Source of the DNA: Scheffersomyces stipitis CBS 6054
Lineage: Eukaryota > Ascomycota > Pichiomycetes > Serinales > Debaryomycetaceae
Assembly (NCBI RefSeq): GCF_000209165.1
Contig: NC_009046.1
Location: 496,001-560,000 of the forward strand
Direction of reading: 5' to 3'
Length of the DNA: 64,000 nucleotides
The position numbers were made by a program, and so were the translations under genes. The notes beneath the pieces are model-generated. The model did not search any database, had not been told where the DNA came from, and worked only from the letters and a program-made list of their open reading frames with translations. Below, piece after piece: positions 9,972-19,551 of this stretch; position 1 is the stretch's first letter; the number at the start of each line of letters is the position of its first letter.

Positions 9972-10994
9972 CTAGCTATGCAATCTTAAGCCTATTTCGT
10001 TAATGATATGACTCACGTCTGAGATGTGTTCGTTCAAGTTGTTTATACTGTAGTTTTCTGAATGGGTCGTCGAACTTGTCTCTGCTCCCTCCTCTTGTCC
10101 AAATACCAATATACCCTCTATTTGGTCGATTTTCGAGTTAGTAGGAAGCTTCTTGTGAACAACCATATCGAGTATCACCTGTTCAACTTCTATGTCAGAC
10201 GATATATGGAACAACTGATATACTTTCGATATTTTAATCGAAATGTAGTACTTCGATAGCAAAACGATATTATTCTCTAACCAATTTACTATCAACTGGC
10301 TTGTGTTCATACATCTGCGTATTAGAAAATAGTAATTGTTACCAAAGTCTGACGACAACGCTTTTTGCCAAAGATCGAATGGAATCACTCTTCCAGAAGC
10401 TAAGAGGTCTACTAGTTCGGTGACGGGTGAAGACTCGTCTGTATCAAGCTTCATGTCTTCCTGTAAGTGCTTTAAGATATTTTTCTTTCTGAAGTCGTAT
10501 GACGAAATTATAAAGAGCTCCAAGATTTTGAGATTAATGAGCCTGTTAAGGTCATGATAAGTTTCATCTGTGGAAGGCAAATTTGACACCAACAACATTT
10601 TCTTGTTTATTAAGTCCAACAACTTGCGGTTATTTGGATTCTGAATGAGATACTGGTAATCGGTGAGGTTGTCGTTGTAGGTGGTCTTGATATATGTTTC
10701 TTTGAAGTTCTGAGGAGATACAGAGGATGAATTGATATTCTTCAAGTAAGGGACGAGCAGCAATTCTCTAAACAAATCTGGTAGTTTCAGATAATCTTCA
10801 CTGTGAGCTATAATCAATTCAATTCGTATGAGATAGAGTATCACATTGTATGAATCATCGATTTCAGATATAGGCAAAGCAAGTTCCGCCACATTGCTTA
10901 TTGTGACTACTGACTTCAACTGCTTGATTTTCTGGAAATCAGACAAACTCGTGGATTGAACTATTAATGTGACGTCTCTGGATATGGAAGACAT
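9972..10994 (-). CDS. PCI-domain protein, probable COP9 signalosome subunit 4-like (340 aa)
   Basis: The ATG at 10994 (MSSISRDVTLIVQS) is the first true start. The protein is helical throughout, with repeats typical of PCI/TPR scaffold proteins. It ends in a winged-helix-like segment, KISKVYQLFHISSDIEVEQV, followed by the signature KIDQIEGILVF. That signature closely matches the IDQIDGIVHF motif that ends the PCI domain of CSN4. The COP9 signalosome removes NEDD8/Rub1 from cullins. Related PCI subunits of the proteasome lid (Rpn5) and eIF3 lack this exact motif, so CSN4 is the best call, but sequence conservation elsewhere is low. It converges tightly on the aldo-keto reductase. Confidence 0.65.
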   Translation of the reverse strand: MSSISRDVTLIVQSTSLSDFQKIKQLKSVVTISNVAELALPISEIDDSYNVILYLIRIELIIAHSEDYLKLPDLFRELLLVPYLKNINSSSVSPQNFKETYIKTTYNDNLTDYQYLIQNPNNRKLLDLINKKMLLVSNLPSTDETYHDLNRLINLKILELFIISSYDFRKKNILKHLQEDMKLDTDESSPVTELVDLLASGRVIPFDLWQKALSSDFGNNYYFLIRRCMNTSQLIVNWLENNIVLLSKYYISIKISKVYQLFHISSDIEVEQVILDMVVHKKLPTNSKIDQIEGILVFGQEEGAETSSTTHSENYSINNLNEHISDVSHIINEIGLRLHS

Positions 10995-11259
10995 TGCTCC
11001 TTGAAGAATGGAAAGAAAGATTTCAATAATCAATTTAAAGAATATGAAATTAACTACATCTATAAAGGTACTGCATAATCTTCCTAGCTAATGAAATTTC
11101 TGGAGAACTTGTACTAACGAGTTAGCAAAGAATAGGATCAGCTGGTTGGAGTGGTACCTCAACACAGGAATCTGATGTGTATGAGTATACTCTCCTTCAA
11201 AGCATTATAATCAATTTGGATTTCTCGAGAAGAAAGCACGAATATAGCTCGTCTATACT

Positions 11260-11904
11260 CTAAACTGCCTTCTGTAATTCTTCAGCAATGATGGACTCGA
11301 CGATCTCCTTCTTATTAGCTGGAAATTCAGTCAATTGGATAGATCCGTCCAATAGCAGACGTACTGAATTGATGAGCTTTTCTGTTCCAAAAAGTTCGTT
11401 GACATTGTGGCTGACACAGTAGTTCAATTTCGCAAACTCGTTGGCTATTTCGGCCTGGTGATTGTCCATAAGTGCATCGTTCACTATGACAACAAGCTTC
11501 TTGTGCAATTTCAAAGCATCTATAATAGAACCTGTTCCAGCATGAGAGATCACCACATCGGCCAGCCTGATGTGGCTATCGATATCCATCGAAAATGGAA
11601 ACGCTTCCAACACAAAGTCGTATTTAGTTGATGAATAGGTAATTGATCCATCTGTATCGCTTTTTCTATCCGTACTTATATCCAACTGAAACTTCAGAAC
11701 GATTTCACTTTGTTTAACCAACCTTTCAAAGTAATCTCGGCTCACATGTTCATTTGTCGTAGGATTTATTTCATTTCCGTACTGGAGCTTGAGTCTTGAC
11801 ACCTTGAACTTGGAGAGATTTTCGATAAATTCAGGTGACACCACGTAATCCAAGAGAGATCTGAATGTCACCGTGGCACCTGTCGTGATCAAAACGGTCG
11901 GCAT
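11260..11904 (-). CDS. ALG13: UDP-GlcNAc transferase catalytic subunit Alg13 (214 aa)
   Basis: Alg13 is the cytosolic catalytic half of the Alg13/Alg14 enzyme. That enzyme adds the second GlcNAc to dolichol-PP-GlcNAc on the ER surface, an early step of N-glycan synthesis. The protein begins MPTVLITTGATVTFRSL, the GT28-type N-terminal turn. It contains the nucleotide-sugar loop VISHAGTGSIIDALKLHKKL followed by VNDALMDNHQAEIANEF, both nearly identical to the yeast protein. Its length matches the family (about 200 residues). Membrane anchoring is normally supplied by Alg14, and no transmembrane segment is present here. It is divergent from the short-chain dehydrogenase gene. Confidence 0.95.
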   Translation of the reverse strand: MPTVLITTGATVTFRSLLDYVVSPEFIENLSKFKVSRLKLQYGNEINPTTNEHVSRDYFERLVKQSEIVLKFQLDISTDRKSDTDGSITYSSTKYDFVLEAFPFSMDIDSHIRLADVVISHAGTGSIIDALKLHKKLVVIVNDALMDNHQAEIANEFAKLNYCVSHNVNELFGTEKLINSVRLLLDGSIQLTEFPANKKEIVESIIAEELQKAV

Positions 11905-12475
11905 TGAAAGACACTGTGGATATTGCCAGCTAAGAAGGATTCAGTTGAATATTGTACTGGATCCTGGAAATTTTTTATATGTAGGAAGTCAAACACATAC
12001 TGGTTCTACACCAACGGCGCGTTCAGAAAACGGAAATACAGTGGAAAAGGAAGCGGGTCTTATATGCATGACAAGTACAATTGTTTATACAAATGAGCTG
12101 AATCGGTGATTCACCATCAATTCAGAGCTGCATAATCTGCAGTACCTGCATCCCTGGTTGAGCTGCAGAGATTACAATTGGTTTATTTCCTCTCATTTGT
12201 CAGCCTCAACCGGTGTTAAACCAGATTAGTCTTTTAGTAAATTATTAATCATACAAGTTGCTCAAACCACCATGAGTTGTTAGTACCAAGACTCAATGAG
12301 GAATCGGCTGTGCAACTCGTTGTATTTCTCTTGTAGTTGGGTGATCTGTTGAAGAAATGGAATATAAATGAATATAAAAGATGCATAAATAATCTGTCAA
12401 GAACTTTCTTTTCCTAATTATTAACGACTTTAACATTTCCCAGTTATAACTGTCTCATTAATCGTCTACTTATAA
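11905..12475. promoter_or_regulatory. Divergent promoter region, ALG13 / short-chain dehydrogenase
   Basis: The region lies between two divergent starts. A TATA-like TATAAATG immediately precedes the dehydrogenase ATG, and an AT-rich stretch with TATAAATG and TATAAAAG lies near 12360-12382. No gene was seen. Confidence 0.35.
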
Positions 12476-13228
12476 ATGTCTTCTTTAACTTACTTTGTTA
12501 CCGGTGGTAACCGTGGAATTGGTTTTGAACTTGTCAAGCAGGCTGCTGATGCTGGCCACAAGGTCATTGCTACTGCTCGTGATGTCGCCAAGGCTACTGA
12601 ATTGCAAAAGTTGGCTGATTCCAACAAAAATGTCAAGATTGTCACCCTTGATGTTGCAGACGTCAAGTCAATTGAAGCCTTGGACGCTCAGCTTGCTGCA
12701 GTCACGGACGGTATCGACGTTGCTATCCTCAATGCCGGAATTTCAGATGCTTACTATAAAGTAGTGGACGCACCTAGACAAGTTTGGATTGACCACTATC
12801 TTGTGAACTCATTGGGCCCCGTCTTGGTTTTCCAGAAGTTGTACAAGTACTTGCAAAAGAGAGAAACCAAAAAGGTTGTGTTCATTTCGACGCTTGTCGG
12901 TTCGATTACCGATTTCATCCCTGTTTCTGTTAGTGCCTATGGCCAGTCGAAGGCAGCTCTCAACTACTCGGTTAAGGAATTGAGTTTTGAATTAAAGCCA
13001 GAAGGGTTCGTTACCATCGCCCTTAGTCCCGGTCTTGTCACGAGTGATATGGGTTCTTACGGTGCCAAGAAGCTCACCGAGTCTGCCCCTGAGGCTGGCG
13101 CTGCTCTTGCATCTTCGGCCATCACTGCTGAAGAAAGTTCGGCTGCTATCTTGAAGATTGTGGACGGATTGGCAGAAAAGGACAACGGGCTTTTCTTGAA
13201 CTACACTGGTGAACTTGCCAAGTGGTAA
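12476..13228 (+). CDS. Short-chain dehydrogenase/reductase (250 aa)
   Basis: This is a classical SDR NAD(P)H-dependent oxidoreductase. The cofactor loop TGGNRGIGFELV is at residues 9-20. LDVADV follows near residue 60, then LNAGIS (NAG motif) near 86 and the catalytic Ser in VFISTLVGSI. The catalytic Tyr and Lys are in SAYGQSKAALN, and the substrate-side SPGLVTSDMGSYG comes after. It resembles the small fungal SDR group that includes yeast YIR035C/YIR036C; the substrate is unknown. The start at 12476 gives a normal-length protein with no extension. The codon bias toward GCT, GTC and TTG suggests good expression. Confidence 0.9.
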   Translation: MSSLTYFVTGGNRGIGFELVKQAADAGHKVIATARDVAKATELQKLADSNKNVKIVTLDVADVKSIEALDAQLAAVTDGIDVAILNAGISDAYYKVVDAPRQVWIDHYLVNSLGPVLVFQKLYKYLQKRETKKVVFISTLVGSITDFIPVSVSAYGQSKAALNYSVKELSFELKPEGFVTIALSPGLVTSDMGSYGAKKLTESAPEAGAALASSAITAEESSAAILKIVDGLAEKDNGLFLNYTGELAKW

Positions 13229-13583
13229 TCTATCTGCTGGAGCTGACTTGGTTTGAATCTCAACTTCGAAGTGATTCTCTAGTCTTATATAATGAAATAT
13301 AAACCGACCTTAAATGGAAATTATGTATGCATCCTTTTTTTGCAATCGATTATTTTATATACAGTCTGTTGACAATTTTGTACGAAGGTACGATCGTATA
13401 GTGAAAAAACCGAATGAATAAAATTCGATAGACGTTCATTCTGGCGTACGTATATTAGCCGCAAGTCTCTCAAGTGTTCCGAGTTTGTCAAGTCTTTGTC
13501 ATTTTCCATAGATTTATCAACTATTTGGACTTCAGATCAAATCGTCAGGTAGAGATCATACAGCAATTTTCCGTCTGGCCAAA
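13229..13583. other. Intergenic region upstream of ERG2
   Basis: This 355-bp gap follows the dehydrogenase stop and precedes ERG2 on the same strand. It is AT-rich near 13280-13400. No gene or clear regulatory site was identified. Confidence 0.3.
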
Positions 13584-14237
13584 ATGAGATACGCATTCTA
13601 CATCTTGATTCCTCTCTTTTTCTACAGTGTCTTGGACCGCTTGTTCGACACCTGGTTGCCTACAAATTACAGGTTCAGCAAGGACAAGTTGGTGGAATTG
13701 TCCAGAGAAGTCATCGCCAACCATCCAGATGGAAATGCCACTGCCATCATGATTGAATTGGCTCCAAAGATCAAGGCAGAATACCCAGATCTCATCAACG
13801 ACTTGAACTTTGACGACTGGGTCTACAACAACGCCGGTGGTGCCATGGGTACCATGTTCATTTTGCATGCTTCGATTTCTGAATACCTCATCTTCTTTGG
13901 AACTGCCATTGGAACAGAGGGTCACACTGGTGTTCACTTTGCTGACGACTACTTCACCATCTTGAGTGGTAAGCAGCTTGCTGCCTACCCTGGTGCTTTG
14001 GCTCCAGAAGTGTACTTGCCAGGAGACTGCCACCATTTGCCAAGAGGAGACGTCAAGCAATACGCTATGCCTGGTGAAGCTTTTGCTTTGGAATTGGCTC
14101 AAGGTTGGATCCCTGCTATGTTGCCATTTGGTTTCATGGACACCATCAGTTCCACATTGGACATCCACACCTTCTATAGAACCTCCTACTTCACCGGTAA
14201 GGATATGATCAGAAACTTGCTCAACGGTAAGTTTTAG
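13584..14237 (+). CDS. ERG2: C-8 sterol isomerase Erg2 (217 aa)
   Basis: Erg2 moves the fecosterol double bond from C8 to C7 in ergosterol synthesis at the ER membrane. It is the target of morpholine antifungals. The protein starts with a membrane segment ([19 protein letters not shown]). It then shows the ERG2/sigma-1 receptor fold motifs: [40 protein letters not shown], and [15 protein letters not shown]. The acidic residues of EYLIFFG and FADDYF correspond to the ligand-binding acids of the family. Length is normal for fungi. I see no in-frame CTG in its first third, where TTG is used repeatedly for leucine. Confidence 0.97.
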   Translation: MRYAFYILIPLFFYSVLDRLFDTWLPTNYRFSKDKLVELSREVIANHPDGNATAIMIELAPKIKAEYPDLINDLNFDDWVYNNAGGAMGTMFILHASISEYLIFFGTAIGTEGHTGVHFADDYFTILSGKQLAAYPGALAPEVYLPGDCHHLPRGDVKQYAMPGEAFALELAQGWIPAMLPFGFMDTISSTLDIHTFYRTSYFTGKDMIRNLLNGKF

Positions 14238-14676
14238 TCAATATAGAAATACCGAGCCATAGATTGTATAGATGCCAACAAAAATTTATATTTGAAGCAA
14301 TTATTAATGTTTGTATATTAATTAAACAAGAATCATTTTTACATATCTAGATATGCGCAAGAACCTGAGCGAGGTTCCATCATCTCTATAGGTCTCATTA
14401 CCCATGAAGTTCATAAATAGGCTCATTTTGAACATGAAATAAAGGTTTTATTCAAATGCAAATGCTGGCTGTCCGGGCAAATTAATACAGAAGCATAAAG
14501 ACAACAAAACGAAACAGACAAAAGACACTGTGACAATAGTATATCGTAAACAGCATGTAAATGCAAATAGCTAATACAGATCAGACGAGAAAGTGAAGAA
14601 GTCGTAATAAAATAATACATGTGTCAGGACAGATCCACTCAGTTGAGTTCAACGAGTGTGATAATGTAACATTATA
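14238..14676. other. Convergent intergenic region, ERG2 / NRM1-like gene
   Basis: This 439-bp AT-rich stretch lies between two 3' ends. No gene or structured element was seen. Confidence 0.3.
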
Positions 14677-16098
14677 TCATGCACAGTGACCACCCAACTG
14701 CAACAACGATTTGGCAACGCTGAAGCTGTTGGGGGTTCCAAACAGGTTGGCGATAGGCGACGACGTGAGAATGGTTTTGTTTTTGTCCTCGTCACTCGAG
14801 GCCTTTTCGTTGGAATCAGACAAGATCGAGCCGTTGTTTGTATTGGCAGCAGCGTTTATTGTCGAGTTGTTGGTTGTATTGAGAATGGTCATGTCGTTGT
14901 CTTCGTCTATGGTGTCGTCGTTTTGGTTACTGTTGCTATGGTTGTTATTATTGTTGTAGAAAAGAGTGGAGTTTGCTCGTCTCATTGGAGTCTTCAAGAT
15001 CTTGTTGATAGAGGGCAAGGCGTTGGTTTCGTTCTCGGAGAAAGAAGCAAGAGACGATGCAGCTGGTGCCGTCAACTTGATGGAGGGGATTCTGACCGAG
15101 CCAGAAACTGAAGCTGCAGCAAAGGGAAGCAAGAAGGAGTTCTGGGAGAAGGAGTTGATGGCAGAGGGTACGTGAGTTGCGATATTTAAAGACGTGTTGG
15201 ACTTGTTGTGTTCAAGAGTGAGTTTGGGGAGCTTGACCTGGTTGAATTGACCAAGAGACAAGGGCAACTTCTTTTCTGTCATGGAGTTGCTGGAATGGAA
15301 GATTGAGTTCTTTTTTATCTGAAACAACTTCAACTTGTGGTTGTTTCTATTAGATTTTATTTGTTTGTTGTATGCAATTTTGGATAATGAAGGACGGTCC
15401 TTGTTGATTTTGTAGGACGAGGCGGCAGCGCTCAACAACTTGGTTCTGGTCTTCAAGTTGATGTTGATGGAGGAAGAGTAGGGTGCCGGTTCTGGAGGTG
15501 TAGGCAATTGGTTGTTGATGAAGACTTTGTTTGCTGGCGTTGGCGATGCAGAAGGAGATAACGGCAAGTTTGTCAGTTTCTTTGATTCCAAAGCAGGCGA
15601 CAAGATCGACTTTTTTGTTGAAGTTTTGGAGCAATTGGAGAAGACAATTGTCTCTGAAGCCAGCAACAGCAACTTGGATTTGGCATTTTGCTTCTGCTGC
15701 AACTTGTAGAGGGCCAATTGCAACTTCAACTTCAACTTTGTCGCAGCCAAACCAGCGGCATCGTTCTTGTACGCGTGTCCAGGGTTGGAAACACGGTTGG
15801 ACGAGATCTTGAAGTTAGGCGAAGAACACGTAGAAGACGTGGAGCGGTAGTCGGAAAAGCTGATGGACTTGATGGGCGAGAACTTCTTGTGGGAGGTGAA
15901 GGACTTGGCGGCGGTGTTGAGATCTGAGTGTCTTTTCTTGAACAGAGGAGTCAATGCTATGGAGGTGGAAGAAGTCAAGTTGATTCTCGAGTACTTCTTC
16001 TTTTTGAGCGGAGTGGAGTTGGACGAGGCGGAAGCCGACGAGTTCAAACGGGAGTTGTTGATGGGAGCCAAGGCGACTCTGTTGGAGGTTAAGGACAT
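14677..16098 (-). CDS. NRM1: Whi5/Nrm1-family repressor of G1/S transcription (473 aa)
   Basis: Whi5 and Nrm1 bind SBF/MBF and repress G1/S genes. CUG-clade yeasts usually have a single member, named Nrm1 in Candida albicans. The ATG at 16098 (MSLTSNRVALAPINNSRL) gives a family-like N-terminus. An 82-codon upstream extension of the same frame starts at 16344 but is hydrophobic and unlike the rest. The diagnostic motif is AATKLKLKLQLALYKLQQKQ, near residues 117-136, matching the Whi5 signature (LxLRLxLAxYKV). The rest is disordered and Ser/Asn/Thr-rich with many CDK-type S/T-P sites (FSPIKS, LPTPPEP, KTPMRR, SSPIANL) and a poly-Asn run. The C-terminus carries a conserved-looking block, SFSVAKSLLQLGGHCA. 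MCB/SCB-like sites lie upstream. Confidence 0.78.
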   Translation of the reverse strand: MSLTSNRVALAPINNSRLNSSASASSNSTPLKKKKYSRINLTSSTSIALTPLFKKRHSDLNTAAKSFTSHKKFSPIKSISFSDYRSTSSTCSSPNFKISSNRVSNPGHAYKNDAAGLAATKLKLKLQLALYKLQQKQNAKSKLLLLASETIVFSNCSKTSTKKSILSPALESKKLTNLPLSPSASPTPANKVFINNQLPTPPEPAPYSSSININLKTRTKLLSAAASSYKINKDRPSLSKIAYNKQIKSNRNNHKLKLFQIKKNSIFHSSNSMTEKKLPLSLGQFNQVKLPKLTLEHNKSNTSLNIATHVPSAINSFSQNSFLLPFAAASVSGSVRIPSIKLTAPAASSLASFSENETNALPSINKILKTPMRRANSTLFYNNNNNHSNSNQNDDTIDEDNDMTILNTTNNSTINAAANTNNGSILSDSNEKASSDEDKNKTILTSSPIANLFGTPNSFSVAKSLLQLGGHCA

Positions 16099-16972
16099 CA
16101 AAGGGCTGGTGGTTGTTGGTGTTGTGGGAAAAGACAGAAAGAATAGTGCTACTGAAAAGTAGTGAATATAACTGAAGCGAGCGAAAGAGTTTTTTGTGAG
16201 CAGTTGATCTACGGAGATGTCTGAGATGCACCAGACAGACACGGCAGTGAAAGCAGACCACGAAAGAGAGACGGTGGAGGGATGGAGATGAAGATGAAGA
16301 GGTAAAGAAGAGAGCAATTCTGGTGGAAAATCAAAGCAACTCAAATGAATATACAGCTACGCCAGACTCAGGAACCAAAACATATACAGCTACATGTACC
16401 TATAAGTAGCACGACCACAAAGTTTGCGTATAGAGAACGTACAAAGACAGGAAAAGGGTACCACCACAACAAACACCTAGCGGCAGATCGCGTCTGCACC
16501 AGCCTGGGCCCGATTCGGCAGGGTAATGAAGCTTCAAAGCAGCAAAACACAAACAGTGGGCCTGGCACCGATGGCCGGACGTGTTTGATGACGTCCCAAC
16601 TGGTAGGTAAATATTTGGTGTTTACCTTTTCGGGGGACATTGGCTGTGAAAAACGACCGTGTTGTTTGTTGATGTTTTGGTGGGTGCACGCGGTGCGAGG
16701 ATTTTGCAGCTGTGGGTGCAGGCGAGTAACGTATGTGAATGCAATTGGTGGGCTCAGTTGTTGGGGAAGCTGGAGCGTGAAGAAAGAGTTGGAGTGGGAG
16801 TTGTGGTCCCTGGTCTGGTGGGGGTGGGCTGGTGGAGACTGAGCTGGAGGCGGTGCCGTATTCTACACAGTGTGTGGTGGCAATTTCAGCGCAGCCCGAG
16901 CAGGCTGTCTGGTCGAGCTCACTGCTTCTGCGACTCCTTCTGCGACCTCGTCTTTTTTCTTGTTTTCCTGCG

Positions 16973-17001
16973 CGCGAAACTAAACCGTACATTAGTCGCG
17001 A
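16973..17001. promoter_or_regulatory. SCB-like CGCGAAA plus MCB-like TCGCGA upstream of the NRM1-like gene
   Basis: CGCGAAA at 16973-16979 fits the Swi4 box CRCGAAA. TCGCGA at 16996-17001 fits WCGCGW. They lie about 0.9 kb upstream of the NRM1-like ATG. In yeast NRM1 is itself an MBF target, so feedback regulation would make sense here. Confidence 0.35.
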
Positions 17002-17750
17002 TGCTAAATCTGTGTACCTCAGCAGGTGTGTACAGCTGGGCTGCTCTCGTCTGGCGTTCTTCGCCTGTTTTGTCCCTTCATTGCTGCAGCTTGACTGCCC
17101 CAGTCGCAGAGCCAGGCCAAAGCCGTGGCCTCCCGCTTGCTGCCCCGAAGATCTCTGTTTTCGTGTCGCAGATAGACGCAGCGCATGACCAGTCTCTTGT
17201 CGAGCTCACGCCGGGAGCCGGTCGCGCTCTACATTCTCTTCGTTGGAACAAGACTATTATTGTTATTGTTCGCAGGGCAGAAACGTCGCTTGCGAACTCG
17301 TAAACAGACATGGATTTTCTCCAGCCCATTGTCTGCGTCTGGCAATATTGTTGCAATGCCTACAAACACGTCGCTACGTATTCCTGTTATTGTTATGACG
17401 TACGACTGGAGCAGTTGCACTCGCGACAGTCACTTCTACGTAACCACGAAGCTTCATTGCCACGTAGCCTCTGGCAGTGGTGCTGTCTATGCTGAAGTGC
17501 GAATTTTGCACCCATCAAAAATACGATTTAGATTCCAGAAGAAAAATGCCAAATAAGAGCAAATTGCATTGGCAACTTCTAAAAGATGTGATTAACTAGA
17601 ATAGTGTCGTAGGTTTTACTACTTTTGCCCTCGTTGCCATTGGCCACAGTATATTTGTTTTCAGATGCTTAACTCTTGTATCTCTTGTATCTCTTGCGAA
17701 TAGTTCTTTAATTCTTCACTCTTAATTCTTAATTCTTTTCATTTCTACAA

Positions 17751-17790
17751 CCTACAATCCTACAATCCTACAATCCTACAATCCTACAAT
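17751..17790. repeat. Tandem repeat, five perfect copies of CCTACAAT
   Basis: The 8-bp unit CCTACAAT is repeated five times without error. It is flanked by related simple sequence: CTACAA just before it, and TTAATTCTT and TGTATCTCT repeats at 17670-17740. It sits about 380 bp upstream of ATG3. Confidence 0.9.
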
Positions 17791-18166
17791 ATCCTCATAT
17801 CCAAAATTCATATTCAGAACAATATTAGTATACTGACAAGATGACAACCTCAAAAATGTAGCATACAAAGTCAGCTCAATTCCTACTCGCACGGTTCTTC
17901 TAGGAACATCGTATCCGTACTCATCCCTTCCGTAATATTCACGTGACCGGACAAATGACTCTGAACACACAATGTTATCTAATCAGTAGCACTTCTCCTG
18001 CGATAACCACCATCTGCTTTCTTTAAGGGCAGAAACGTAGTAAATTCACACGCAGTTCTATAACTATTTGTACTGGCTGCCATAAATTTCTGAACGAACG
18101 AATTTCTCTGGACCGACCATTTCAAATAGACAATAATCAAATAGACACATTTCACATTTGCCTCTC

Positions 18167-19123
18167 ATGTTAAGATCCAAATTATCCTCATTGAGAGAGT
18201 ACTTGACTCCCATCAACCACAACTCCAATTTCTCCACCACAGGCGAGATCAGTCCGGAGGAGTTCGTCCAGGCTGGCGATTACTTGGTCTACAAGTTTCC
18301 TACGTGGCAATGGTCGACTTGCCCCAAGAACCTCCAGAAGAGCTTCTTGCCTGCTGATAAACAGTTTCTTATAACGAGACATGTTCCCAGCTACCAAAGA
18401 GCATCAAACTATCTTACTGGAGGCAACGTAGACTTTGACGACGACGAAGAGTATGAGGATGATGAAGAAGGTGACGGTTGGGTCAAATCCCGTAAGGTGG
18501 TCAGTGTTACCAAGCCACAGGATGGTCAAGAGGAAGAGCCACAAGAAATCAACGATATTGATGACTTGATCGATGTCACCGCCGAAGGGGCCGAGGACGA
18601 CGGAGACAACTTGGAGGACTTCGACGATCTTGATATTCGCAATGACGGAGGCAGTGTCAGAAAGTATGACATGTACATCACGTATCTGACATCGTATAGA
18701 GTTCCCAAAATGTACTTGGTTGGATTCAATGCTAATGGAATTCCGCTCACGCCCGACCAGATGTTTGAAGACATCAATGCTGACTACAAAGACAAGACGG
18801 CCACGATTGAGAACTTACCGGTAGCGCACAACACAACTTCAGTGTCAATTCACCCTTGCAAGCACTCTCTGGTGATGAAGGTTTTGATGAAGCATTCGAA
18901 GCTGAAGAAGACCAGAGAAGAGGTAAATCACTTAAGTGAAGAGTTGGGCAAGACAAATATATCGGACAAGTCCCAGGAAGATACCGGAAAGGATGCTGAA
19001 GCTGCTGCTGGACCAGAAGCCGAGGATTCTATCAGAGTAGACCAATATTTGGTGATTTTCTTGAAGTTCATCGCCAGCGTGACCCCTGGAATTGAGTACG
19101 ACTACACTATGGATGCGCTTTGA
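18167..19123 (+). CDS. ATG3: Autophagy E2-like enzyme Atg3 (318 aa)
   Basis: Atg3 transfers the ubiquitin-like Atg8 to phosphatidylethanolamine, an essential step of autophagosome growth. The ATG at 18167 (MLRSKLSSLREYLTPI) is the true start; the amphipathic N-terminal helix that follows is typical. Conserved blocks are PEEFVQAGDYLVYKFPTWQW and FLPADKQFLITRHVPSY. A long acidic insert near residues 88-165 is rich in Asp and Glu. The catalytic domain has YDMYITYLTSYRVPKMYLVG and the active-site Cys in SIHPCKHSLVMKVLMKH. The C-terminal KFIASVTPGIEYDYTMDAL is also standard. Length is close to the yeast protein (310 aa). Confidence 0.97.
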   Translation: MLRSKLSSLREYLTPINHNSNFSTTGEISPEEFVQAGDYLVYKFPTWQWSTCPKNLQKSFLPADKQFLITRHVPSYQRASNYLTGGNVDFDDDEEYEDDEEGDGWVKSRKVVSVTKPQDGQEEEPQEINDIDDLIDVTAEGAEDDGDNLEDFDDLDIRNDGGSVRKYDMYITYLTSYRVPKMYLVGFNANGIPLTPDQMFEDINADYKDKTATIENLPVAHNTTSVSIHPCKHSLVMKVLMKHSKLKKTREEVNHLSEELGKTNISDKSQEDTGKDAEAAAGPEAEDSIRVDQYLVIFLKFIASVTPGIEYDYTMDAL

Positions 19124-19551
19124 GGAAGGTTAGGTTATTATTGTCGTTAATTAGTAGAGTAGGGAATAGAGTCGTTGTAGTAATGGTATATTTTAATGGA
19201 AATATGGGGTATATGCACGTGAAAGTCTCTCGTATGGGATTTGAGGAAGACAGGGCAGATATATCCAAGTAGTTTGATATTATGTAATGAAACACTATAT
19301 GCTATATAAGCGAGGCATATCATGTAGTTGAGAGATAATGTAGAACTTCTCGTACAAATCACAATTGTCTTAATTTTTGCATCTGTTGAACGCAAAGAAC
19401 ATTCCATATCCGGGCTGACACGCATTTCCGAGGCTTTGCATATTTATTAATATTATTCGAATTTCACAAACAGTACCAGTTAAAGATAAAAAAGAGTCTT
19501 TTTCTTCTTTCTTATCTTTTTAACTTGTTTTGCTTACGCGTCGTTGCTGTC
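19124..19551. promoter_or_regulatory. Intergenic region upstream of LRO1
   Basis: CACGTG is at 19216-19221. A pair of inverted GATAA motifs (19485-19489 and reverse 19512-19516) flanks a T/C-rich spacer just upstream of LRO1. No gene was seen. Confidence 0.3.

Larger units (their letters stand above)
16099..18166. promoter_or_regulatory. Divergent promoter region, NRM1-like gene / ATG3
   Basis: This 2.07-kb region has a GC-rich block at about 16.65-17.25 kb, where long frames are open on both strands without recognisable protein. G1/S-type sites are present: TCGCGT 16488-16493, ACGCG 16688-16692, CGCGAAA 16973-16979, TCGCGA 16996-17001 and TCGCGA 17421-17426. A tandem repeat lies at 17751-17790. 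Confidence 0.5.

Noticed and set aside
13545..14168. 207-codon open frame antisense to ERG2
   Set aside because: Same cause as above: a shadow of ERG2, with no recognisable domain.
16099..16344. 82-codon N-terminal extension of the NRM1-like protein
   Set aside because: It is hydrophobic and aromatic, unlike the disordered Ser-rich protein. The ATG at 16098 gives a family-like N-terminus.
16659..17303. 214-codon plus-strand frame in the GC-rich intergenic block
   Set aside because: It begins at GTG, lacks a convincing ATG, and overlaps other open frames. Openness is explained by high G+C.
19536..19541. ACGCGT (perfect MCB) just before the LRO1 ATG
   Set aside because: It lies about 10 bp from the start codon, inside the transcript leader, and LRO1 is not a known G1/S gene. 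Probably chance.
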